From contig DFLU01000012.1 in the NCBI GenBank assembly GCA_002375495.1, positions 810,269-874,268 of the forward strand: DNA of 64,000 bases, in the 5' to 3' direction. The stretch comes from Flavobacteriaceae bacterium UBA3611. GTDB lineage: Bacteria > Bacteroidota > Bacteroidia > Flavobacteriales > Flavobacteriaceae. Below the pieces are notes generated by a model. It had not been told where the DNA came from. It saw nothing but the letters and a program-made list of their open reading frames with translations, and made no database searches. The translations under genes were made by a program, and so were the position numbers. Positions 41,940 to 51,600 of this stretch are shown here, piece after piece (position 1 is the stretch's first letter; the number at the start of each line of letters is the position of its first letter).

Positions 41940-42431
41940 CTATAAAAAATAAAGATTAGGGTACATGCCTGACCAATGTAAGGAATATATAAATAAAATA
42001 AACAAAGACATAAAACCTGCTAGGGGAACTGTTTTATCATATTCTTTTTTCAGTCTCTGAAATGCATAATGTAAAACCAAAGAGAAAGCAAGAGCAAATA
42101 CTGTGATTACTATAAAAGCAATTACAGGAAAAGACATGGCCATAAAAATGAAAAATAATACATCGCCTGGCCCAATTGTTTCTACCACCCTTTTTCTCAT
42201 CACAATTTTGGCAATCATCCAAATAACAATTCCAACAATTACTAAAGTTATCGAGTTTGCCAAAACAGAATACAGATAATATTCTAGTTGAGTGCTTTTG
42301 TAAAAAAGAAAACTTCCAGAAGGTATTATAAAAAACAGGAAGAAATTCCATGCGGTTCTCTCAATTAGATCTTGCAAGAAAATCCAAATGAGACAAATGG
42401 ATAATAAAACCTTGATAATTATTATAATCAA
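41940..42431 (-). CDS. Type IV prepilin peptidase (A24), minimal
   Basis: A 163-residue polytopic protein with about six hydrophobic segments. The two catalytic aspartates of aspartic prepilin peptidases are visible: Asp21 in FLQDLIER and Asp90 in IGPGD (GxGD motif). It lacks the N-terminal methyltransferase domain of full PilD, similar to archaeal FlaK-like and Bacteroidota versions. It would cleave the leader of the pseudopilins encoded on either side. It overlaps the GspG-like gene by 4 bases and abuts the GspE gene. Confidence 0.83.
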   Translation of the reverse strand: MIIIIIKVLLSICLIWIFLQDLIERTAWNFFLFFIIPSGSFLFYKSTQLEYYLYSVLANSITLVIVGIVIWMIAKIVMRKRVVETIGPGDVLFFIFMAMSFPVIAFIVITVFALAFSLVLHYAFQRLKKEYDKTVPLAGFMSLFILFIYSLHWSGMYPNLYFL

Positions 42432-42841
42432 TCTTTCACTATTTCAATTGGTTTGCCAGTTTCATCAATTTCCCATACATTAAATACTCCATCCCCGTCA
42501 AAATCAACAATTGCTTCAGCTCTTGCTTTAAATGATGTTATAGAGCTTGACAGTATTTCATATCTGTAATTTGCCGTTCCGTCTGCCTGAATTGTTTTTG
42601 GCACTTCAAAATCAATTTCATTAAATTCGCTAGCGTATTTCGAGTTTACATAGCGGTATTGTTCTTGAAGATTGAATAAATGCTTTAACTGAATTTTTGC
42701 CTCTTGTGCCTTCGTTTTAGATATCAAAGGCATAAAGTTAGGTGAAGCAATTAAAAGCAATGCTCCTATAATCATTAAAGTAAAGAGCATCTCTTTGAAA
42801 GTAAAGGCACTTATCTTTCTTGCAAATTGGATTTTTTTCAT
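42428..42841 (-). CDS. Major pseudopilin, GspG-like
   Basis: A 137-residue prepilin. The leader MKKIQFARKISA is followed by the mature N-terminus FTFKEMLFTLMIIGALLL, with Glu at +5, the class-III signature. The rest has the short Glu/Asp-rich C-terminal region with DFDGDGVFNVWEID, which fits calcium-binding GspG loops. Start ATG 42841 gives the normal short leader; 42859 would add six residues. It is the first gene of the minus-strand half and is divergent from the RHS genes across a 224-base gap. Confidence 0.87.
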   Translation of the reverse strand: MKKIQFARKISAFTFKEMLFTLMIIGALLLIASPNFMPLISKTKAQEAKIQLKHLFNLQEQYRYVNSKYASEFNEIDFEVPKTIQADGTANYRYEILSSSITSFKARAEAIVDFDGDGVFNVWEIDETGKPIEIVKD

Positions 42842-43065
42842 AAGATTAAAATAAAGCAATTTTCTCTTCGAGGAAAAATAAAATTATAAATAATTGTACA
42901 TCAGTATATTAACAATTATGTAAGTATTAAGTTTTGTAAAATAATGATTTTTCACTAAAATATTAAAATCATTTTACATATCTTTCTTCCACTAACTAGC
43001 GAAACAAATTCTCCCCAACATATGTAAATCTACACATGTTATTCTGTTTGCACATTATATGACGC

Positions 43066-46000
43066 ATGAAAAAATATTTTGTTCAGAAATTTTTTATATT
43101 TATTTTTTTCTCATCACCAATATTTGCTCAAGGCCCAATTTCTCCGGAGGCATCCTCTTTCGAACCCGTAGATGCAACGGATATGGTGAACTTAATGACA
43201 GGTGATTTCGCTTACGTGTTGCCAATTATCGAAGTGCCCAGTCCTGAGGGTGGTTATCCTTTGGCATTATCATACCATGGTGGCGTCGCTATGGGACAAG
43301 AAGCTACTTGGGTAGGTTTAGGGTGGAATCTAAATCCTGGGGCTATTACGCGAAATGTAGCGGGTGTGCCGGATGATTGGAAGAATGTTAAAAAATATAG
43401 TTCGATATTTAATCAGGGAGGAACTTCATCATCATTTAGTGGTGGTATAAATATTGGTTTGTCCTCTTATGCCTCAGTTGGTGTTTATGCAAGCTATTCA
43501 AGTCATAAGAGTGTTGGAGGTGAGAACTCAAGGAGGTTAGATATTGGGGTGAATGGCAGTTTTCTGTTCGTCAACGGAAACATTGGAACAGATGGTATTG
43601 GGCTTAACGCAACTTTATTTTACATGTCAAGGGATTTGTCAAATGGAATTTCTGGAGCGCTAGACACTTCAATTGGTGTTAGTCAAAGCTTTGTAAATGG
43701 TAAAACCACTTTCAACTACAGCGCAGGAATAAAACTTGGTGCTCTAGGAGTAGGTTTGAGTACTGGGGGCAACCTCTCTGGCAACATTTCTGGTCAATCA
43801 ATGCAGTTAGGTGGTAGCAGTTCTATTTCTTCAAAAATGAGTTCGGTTTCTAAAATATTTAATTTTACACTCCCAACACCTATTATAAGTATTAATGTTG
43901 CCTCAAGAAAGACCAAGTATTGGTTGTACGAAAATGAATATAATATCTATAATGGTTCTGTATATGCTGGAGATTTGGAAAATACTTTTGACATTACGCC
44001 ATTTGACTTAAAAGTTACATATGATGGTTATGAGATAAAAGAGGATGTTGATGATCAAAGTATAGAGAGCCCTAATTTTAATGCTGTAGCGTATGATGAT
44101 TATTCGGTATCTGGACAAGGAATATCTGGCTCAATAACTCCGTATATATTGCAACAAGGAGTTTTGCCGTTACAACATAAAGTTACAAGAGAAGATGAAG
44201 TTTCTGGGTATATAAATGAAGAATTAAGATATTATTATCCAGATGATAACAATCTGTCCAGACAGTTTTCAAAAAATATAAATAGCTCAGGTTCTTCTCG
44301 ATTACACTTCTATTTTGATAACGAAATTTCATCTTTCATCAAAGTAGAATCTGATAATTGGGAATTTCCCCAATTCGGTACAAATTATAGTTCAGTTTTT
44401 GATTTACAAACTCAAAATCGCATTGTTAATGATGATTTGATAAAGAATGGTGTAAGTTATGACGGTTACAACGAATCAAACGGTCGATTAAGAAAAGGTT
44501 CGTATGTGGAAGTTTATACAAATGCTGAAATTAATGCAAATAATTCATTGATAATAGAAGCGGATAATTTTAACCGCTCTAATTCATTATTATATCCTTC
44601 TGATGGTATTGGGGCTTATAAAATTACAACTTTAGATGGTAAAGTTTATCATTATTCATTACCAGTTTATCAAAGAGAGCGTTTCTCAAAAAATGCAAAA
44701 TTAGAAGACAATATTGATCAGATCTTTTTTGCTGAAGAAGATTTGGAACCTTACGCCACACATTGGTTATTAACTGGTATTACTGGACCAGACTATATTG
44801 ATGTAAATAGCAATGGAGCGCTTGATGATGATGACTATGGATATTGGGTTAAATTTGACTATGGAAAGTGGAGTGATGGTTATGTCTGGAGAAGTCCGGT
44901 AATTGATTTTGAAGAAACTGATCTTTCAAAATCTTACTCATGGGGAAGAAAAGAGGTTTACTATCTTGATAAAATAATTACTAGAACACATACTGCGCTA
45001 TTCATTAAAAGTACTAGAGAGGATGGATGGTCATCAGAAATAAATATTAGCGATGGCAATGGAGGCCCGAAAGTCTACAATGATATACATATACAAAACT
45101 TTGTGGTAGGCGATGATAACAACACCTATTTGAAAGGAATTTATAATAATTTCGATTTTAATGGATACTCAATTGACCCAAATAATTATGCTTACTCACG
45201 AGTAAAGTATTTAACACAAACATATAAACATAAATCCCTCAAATTGGACCGTATCATTTTATTAAAAAATGATGCTATATCTGCTTCTATCACTAAATCC
45301 AATCCAAATGAACCGTCCCCTAAAAATTGTGGGAGTATTTTTATTGAAGCAGAAGCAGATTTGTACGATATAAATAATTATATAATGACTGATAGTGAAA
45401 TAATTCATGATTCAGGTACATTTTACGGTGAATATTTTGGGAACATTCTAGATGTTGGCGACTTAGGTGATATTAATGATGTATATCTCCTTAATGAAGA
45501 ATCTATTGAGAATATTCATTTTGGTTTCGATCCATTTTACGAATCATCTCCAAACACTCCAAATTCAACAGCAACTAATCAAGGCAAGCTTACCTTGCTA
45601 AATGTAGTAAAGGCAGGAAGAGGCAATACAAGTCTAATACCTCCATATAGGTTTCAATATAATGAAGCTTACACATCTTATAACAATGAATTAAAAGATA
45701 GTTGGGGCTATTCATCTACAAATCCAGCCGCATGGAGTTTAAGCAAAATAAAGACTCCTCCTGGAGGAGAAATTTTAATTGATTATGAAGAAGATTCATA
45801 TGCGCGTGAGGCTGCAATCACTAACTTTATATTTAGCAATAATAAGTTCGAAATGAAATTTTTAGGGACACAAGCTGGAGCAAAACAGGTTGTATTTAGA
45901 AATCATGGCGACAACACACCTGCTCAAGACATCAGCTTTTATGACTATTTTCAAGTAGATGAAGAAAGTGAAATTAACATTAAATTTATTCAAGACCCTA

Positions 46001-48609
46001 CAGGAGGTAGTGACGAACGAGTTGCAGATGTAAATAAAATCTGTAGAGTTGCCGCTGTTACACAAACAACAGTGACATTTGATTTGCCTATAAATTCTCA
46101 TAGTTTGGAACGAACAGAGATTATTTGTAATGCGACTAATTGGGCCTATTACCATGATTATGACATAGTCGTTTCAGAATCTTCTGGTTGGCTGCGAGAA
46201 CACCAACCAGATTTTTGTGATGAAGTTGGAAACGGTGCACATAGAACTAAAATTGAATTTCATTCTAGTAAGGAAAGTGTTAACCAGAATGGAGGAGGTA
46301 TTCGTGTTAAGCGCTTAGCTGTAGCAGATGGAGATGGTAATGAATATGCTACCAATTATTTTTATAATGATCCTACAACTGGAACAACTTCTGGAATAAC
46401 TTCTTATGCTCCTTCAAAAAGACAAAAAAATGTGAAGTTTATTTCTGCAGTTCCTGCCCCCTATGTAATGTACCAATATGTAACTGTGGAAGAAGCTAAA
46501 AATATAAACGATTTTGTGAGCAAAACTGTGTATGAGTTTAATACACTAGAGCCGATGCAAGAATTCAGTAATGGCTACTACATGGGACAAGAACTAGTTA
46601 TCTCCTATGACTTTACAAAAAATCATGATTTCAAAATAAATGGTGAGGATGCTATTTTTAATACCTCTGTAGTACGACTTACTGATAATCTATCATCGCT
46701 TGGACAATTAAATTCAAAAAGTTTATATAATCAGGCAGGGCATCTCATTTCACGTACTACTAATAATTACAGTTATCCAACTAGTGGAAGCCAAGGAACT
46801 ATTCGCGAAACGTTCGATTCTTATAAAAAGATAATGAAAGAGTATGGTGAAGATTTTTATTTTGGCACTTCATCAATTAAAGATAAGATTTCTAGCAAGT
46901 TATCAAGTATTGTCACAACAACTAATTTAGGTAACACTACTATCTATTCTACAAATTATGATTTCTATACAGGACAAGTCTTAGAAACTATAGTGGTAAA
47001 TAGTTCTGGCGAAATGAATAAATCTCTTTCTATTCCTGCATATTCTATATCCGAATACGGAGGAGCGGGAGTTACTCATAACATGGGTTCAAAAGTAAAT
47101 TCTCCGAATAATAAAAACATGCTATCCCAAATGGCTGCTAATTATGAGTTGACCAATATAAATGGTCAATGGTATCCCATTGGGGTTAATGTAAACACTT
47201 GGAATAATAACTGGACCTATCGTAACCCATCTGGAATTCAAACTACTCCTAGCAACCCAACAGAAAAAATTTGGAGAAAACACAAAACTTTTATCTGGGA
47301 TGGTGAAGTAGACGAGGATGGAATCTTTACTAATTATTCGATGAATGATCACGACTCCTTTGATTGGTCCATGAGCGCATCATCGCAGCCCGAGCCTTGG
47401 AAAGAAATTTCAGAAGTGACTCGCTACGATCATTTTTCTATGCCTTTAGAAACAAAAGACATAAATGATAATTATGCGTCCACTAAGTATTGGGATGAAG
47501 AAACGAAAGTCATTGCAACTTCAAATGCTGGTTACAATGAATTTTTTGCAAGTGGTTCTGAATATCCAAAAACAATAAGTAGCACAACTTATGTAGCACC
47601 TGAAGTAACCACCAATGGAGTTGTTACGTCAGATCGTTCTCACACTGGTAAAAACTCAACAAAAGTATTATCTGGGCAATTTGCTTATAAAACTGTGCTC
47701 AAATCTGGTGAGCATAGAGCCGGACGATATCTCCTTTCCGTTTGGGCACATCTTGATGAATATAGAAATGCAAGAGTGAATATAAATGGAACACTTGAAG
47801 GTTTCAATGGTGAAACCACGCATGCGGGACAATGGGTTCAACTAAATCACTATCTGGATCTTTCAACAAACCAAGAAACAATATATGTTACAACGGTAGG
47901 GGCAGCCATACATTATGACGACTTCAGGTTACATCCTGTAGCATCGTCTTTATCTAGTTACGTTTATAATAGTGATGATACATTAGCAAGTATTTTAGGG
48001 GCTAATAACTTAGCTACGAACTATCACTATGATAAAATGGGTAGGCTGACGAGAATCTACGAAGAAACCGTAAATTCTAGTATCACGGGTGGATTCAAAC
48101 TCTCTAAACAATTTGAAAACCATTATAAGTCTACAATTATAGATCCTGGAAATAGCGATCCAGTACCCGGTCCAGATGTATATTTTGATACTATTGTACT
48201 TGATACGTGTGAGGGGTCTTCAACTGCAATACTACACGCTGACCCTGATGCCACCATAGGATTTTTTGTAACTTTTGAATGTGGTTTCTTTGAGCCACCT
48301 GCCTCCTGCGAAGATATTTATTCCGCAGATATAGAAGTGACAATAGATAATATTTCAGTTTACAGTCTTCATATAACTCAACAACCAACAGATCAACCGT
48401 TTATTTTTCCTATGTCAAATCTTGATCCTAATGATCCGCCGACCTATTCTTCTGATGAGGCTAGCTTTGAAATAACCTTTAACAATTTATATCCCAATGC
48501 GCCAACAATTGGTGGTTTTGTAGATGTTAGAATCGTATCTACAACAATTGGAAATATTGTTCAAGAAAATTCTTTTCAAGATATATATCATTTTGAGACT
48601 TGCGATTAA
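43066..48609 (+). CDS. Giant secreted RHS-associated protein (first of a pair)
   Basis: An 1847-residue secreted protein with a signal peptide (about 1-22, SSPIFAQ). The N-terminal region has the block LSYHGGVAMGQEATWVGLGW (about 68-87), shared with Bacteroidota RHS-type and insecticidal-toxin-like proteins. A large region of beta-rich sequence follows. YD repeats occur near 1628-1670 (LATNYHYDKMGRLTRIYEE). The C-terminal about 180 residues are a distinct Cys-containing domain. There is no RHS core or toxin tip, so it probably teams with the next protein. It is AT-rich and divergent from the T2SS half-operon; the signal peptide indicates Sec export, and passage through the T2SS is inferred. 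Confidence 0.85.
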   Translation: MKKYFVQKFFIFIFFSSPIFAQGPISPEASSFEPVDATDMVNLMTGDFAYVLPIIEVPSPEGGYPLALSYHGGVAMGQEATWVGLGWNLNPGAITRNVAGVPDDWKNVKKYSSIFNQGGTSSSFSGGINIGLSSYASVGVYASYSSHKSVGGENSRRLDIGVNGSFLFVNGNIGTDGIGLNATLFYMSRDLSNGISGALDTSIGVSQSFVNGKTTFNYSAGIKLGALGVGLSTGGNLSGNISGQSMQLGGSSSISSKMSSVSKIFNFTLPTPIISINVASRKTKYWLYENEYNIYNGSVYAGDLENTFDITPFDLKVTYDGYEIKEDVDDQSIESPNFNAVAYDDYSVSGQGISGSITPYILQQGVLPLQHKVTREDEVSGYINEELRYYYPDDNNLSRQFSKNINSSGSSRLHFYFDNEISSFIKVESDNWEFPQFGTNYSSVFDLQTQNRIVNDDLIKNGVSYDGYNESNGRLRKGSYVEVYTNAEINANNSLIIEADNFNRSNSLLYPSDGIGAYKITTLDGKVYHYSLPVYQRERFSKNAKLEDNIDQIFFAEEDLEPYATHWLLTGITGPDYIDVNSNGALDDDDYGYWVKFDYGKWSDGYVWRSPVIDFEETDLSKSYSWGRKEVYYLDKIITRTHTALFIKSTREDGWSSEINISDGNGGPKVYNDIHIQNFVVGDDNNTYLKGIYNNFDFNGYSIDPNNYAYSRVKYLTQTYKHKSLKLDRIILLKNDAISASITKSNPNEPSPKNCGSIFIEAEADLYDINNYIMTDSEIIHDSGTFYGEYFGNILDVGDLGDINDVYLLNEESIENIHFGFDPFYESSPNTPNSTATNQGKLTLLNVVKAGRGNTSLIPPYRFQYNEAYTSYNNELKDSWGYSSTNPAAWSLSKIKTPPGGEILIDYEEDSYAREAAITNFIFSNNKFEMKFLGTQAGAKQVVFRNHGDNTPAQDISFYDYFQVDEESEINIKFIQDPTGGSDERVADVNKICRVAAVTQTTVTFDLPINSHSLERTEIICNATNWAYYHDYDIVVSESSGWLREHQPDFCDEVGNGAHRTKIEFHSSKESVNQNGGGIRVKRLAVADGDGNEYATNYFYNDPTTGTTSGITSYAPSKRQKNVKFISAVPAPYVMYQYVTVEEAKNINDFVSKTVYEFNTLEPMQEFSNGYYMGQELVISYDFTKNHDFKINGEDAIFNTSVVRLTDNLSSLGQLNSKSLYNQAGHLISRTTNNYSYPTSGSQGTIRETFDSYKKIMKEYGEDFYFGTSSIKDKISSKLSSIVTTTNLGNTTIYSTNYDFYTGQVLETIVVNSSGEMNKSLSIPAYSISEYGGAGVTHNMGSKVNSPNNKNMLSQMAANYELTNINGQWYPIGVNVNTWNNNWTYRNPSGIQTTPSNPTEKIWRKHKTFIWDGEVDEDGIFTNYSMNDHDSFDWSMSASSQPEPWKEISEVTRYDHFSMPLETKDINDNYASTKYWDEETKVIATSNAGYNEFFASGSEYPKTISSTTYVAPEVTTNGVVTSDRSHTGKNSTKVLSGQFAYKTVLKSGEHRAGRYLLSVWAHLDEYRNARVNINGTLEGFNGETTHAGQWVQLNHYLDLSTNQETIYVTTVGAAIHYDDFRLHPVASSLSSYVYNSDDTLASILGANNLATNYHYDKMGRLTRIYEETVNSSITGGFKLSKQFENHYKSTIIDPGNSDPVPGPDVYFDTIVLDTCEGSSTAILHADPDATIGFFVTFECGFFEPPASCEDIYSADIEVTIDNISVYSLHITQQPTDQPFIFPMSNLDPNDPPTYSSDEASFEITFNNLYPNAPTIGGFVDVRIVSTTIGNIVQENSFQDIYHFETCD

Positions 48610-48641
48610 GTGGATATCTATAAATTCAACTAAATATAGTT

Positions 48642-51600
48642 ATGAAAAACATACATTCATATATAATTTCATTTAGCATTTTATTCTTATCTAATACGAT
48701 AAGTTCTCAAGAACTCGCATGGACAGAAAACACTGCTTTTCAAGTTGATTTGAACAATTCCCTTTATGAAAGTGACTTAAGCATTTCAAATTCAGCCTAT
48801 TCTTTATCTAACGATGTCCTTCCTTCTTATGAGATAGGATTTGTACATGCCACCAACTTTAAGATAGATAATCTAGCCGTTGAAACACAGGCGACAATGG
48901 ACTTATTCTCACTGTACCTAACATTTGAAGATAGCTTTAATTTAGCAAAGATTCACAATAACAGTTACTCAATTACATATTATGAAGCTGAGAATAAAAT
49001 TTATTTTAGTGGTCCAAATGGAGTGATAGATATTCTTTCAAACATTACAATGTCACAGAACGATGTTTTTAGAATAGAGAAAGTAGATGCAAACAGAGTT
49101 CTTTTAAAGTACAACACTGTTGAACACATACTCATTGATAATACCATTGGTGATGCCCGCGTCTCTTTACGAACTAATTCTGATAATCTTTCTTTTACAT
49201 TGTTGAATGAAGGTTTTGATAATCGTCATGATGGTCGTCCCAATGTTATCGATTCAGAAAGAAATTGGTTTTTTGTTGAAACCTTTAACAATTCAGGACT
49301 TATTCAGTCTGCTGACGTATCGTTTTATGATTGTCTTGCTAAACCAATCCAAAGTCAAACCAGAGATTTTAAATCAGGGAAAACATGGATAAGTGAAACA
49401 ATGTATGATTCTGCAGGAAGGCCACTTTTGCAAAGTTATTCTTCACCAAAAGAAGATCAAATTTTCAATTTTTTTTATAAGAATAATTTCATAAAAAAAT
49501 ATGGAGGTGTTTTAACAAGTGGAGATGTTGAATTTAACATAGAGATGCCTCCTTCAATAGATCCATCTGAAGAAGGCACATTGGGTTGGTACTATAGTGC
49601 CAACAATTCGATGGAGCCTTTTCAGGATATCACCAATAGACCCTATGCTGTGTCGGTTTATGATGAGTTAAATCCAGGAAATACACGTATGGTTTCTGGA
49701 GGTAAAGTCTTAGATACCAATGGAGATGGAACAATCGATGAGAGTACTGATAGTTTCCCACAAGGATTCAGCTATACAGTACCAGCAGCACAAGAATTGT
49801 ACTATGCTTTTGGAAAAGATTATTTTCCTGAAAATTTTCAAGGTTGGTTTATGGCAAATGGTATTACGAATGATCTACCGATAGGTAATGACCCAAATAC
49901 TCAAATGGTCACTCATAGATCAAGGAAGACTATTAGTATTGATGCCCAAGGTAATGAGCGTGTAAGTTTTATAGATTTGGAAGGCAACGTACTAGCCACT
50001 GCTAAATCTGGAGGTGCTACCAAATATGAAGTAGTCTCACTTATAGGAGAATTGGGGTTTGTTGATGTGCATATCCCTAAAGGTATTTCTAATACAGACA
50101 TTCAACTTATTGGTACAGGGGGATTTACCATTCACGATCTTAGAACTGGGAATCTCGTATCAGAATCTAGTCTAATAGGAGGTAATATCTATAGAATTTC
50201 TCACAGTCCACAACTGTTAAAAGATACTGTTTTGGAAATTGATGCGAGTGGATCTATAATTTCGCCTGCAGTTGCGAAAGGAATTCGTTATAAAGTAAAT
50301 TATTTCAACTATTCTTTAAATTATTACGACCGAGCTAATCAATTGAAAGAATCGGTACAGCCTATCGGCTTCGACTCAAATGCTTTCAACCTTGCCACTA
50401 GCACTCCAAATCACACTATGGTTAGTGATTACAATTACAATGCATCAAGAGAGTTGCAGAATGTAAGTAGTCCGGATGAGGGTGAAGGTCAATTTGTGTA
50501 TAGAGAAGATGGTCAGATACGCTTTTCTAAAAATACAGAACAAGATTTAGAAGAAGAGTTTTCCTATACAAATTATGATTCTTATGGAAGGCCTATTGAA
50601 AGCGGAATCTGTGACGGGGACGTACCTTATTTTCAACCTATTGCCACTACTACTCTTTCCTTTACAGGTGAAAGTAGTTTAAATATTAATGGAAACGCTA
50701 TTACAAAGACTGGTACCACCAATTGGAATACTTCAGGATTTGCTTCTAACGAGGACACGGGGGATGCAAATTTCGATATAACTTTTCAGTTTTCACCAAG
50801 TGATGAAGCGGTAGTGGGGGTGTCTGAAACTAACACAGATGGATCTTACTCCAGTATTCATTACGGATTCTACTTCTTCAATAATCAAATTTCGATTTTA
50901 AGTTATGGAAAAACACAGGTGAGTAATGTATCAACCTATATCGCATCAGATATTTTAAAAATTGAAAGAATTGATAACACCCTGTATTTCTACAAAAATG
51001 AAGACTTGCTTTATCAAACATCTCCGTGGTCATCTACACTAACTACTTTTCCCACAATGGTGATAGACGGAAGTATCTATACGCAAAATGCAGTGGTCTC
51101 TAACTTTAATTTGAATACGCTAGCAAATACTTCTGAAAATAATGTACCTCCTGGTGACTTTATAATCAGTGGTACCACCTGCAGAGAACAAGTATTTACG
51201 GTGTATGATATTGGGGATCCTTTAGGAATACAGGCTGCATTGGGAGGTAGCTCTACACAGTCGGAAGTTTCTAGAGTTCAAAGGCATCTTTCAGGAAACG
51301 TTTCTAAAACTTACACCCAAAACCCAGAAACTAGCACTACTTGGTATAGTTACGATATTTATGGTCGCGTAACGTGGATGATACTTTATGTAAATGGTTT
51401 GGGGGCAAAGACTATAGATTATAGGTATGATGATGCCACTGGTGAAGTGTCTAAGATTATATATCAAACTAATGATCCGTCTGAACGATTTATCCATAGA
51501 TATTCTTATGACAGATTAGGAAACTTAGCCAAAGTTGAAACATCCCGGGATAATTTAAATTTTATTGAACATGCTAGCTACAGTTATTACCACACAGGAG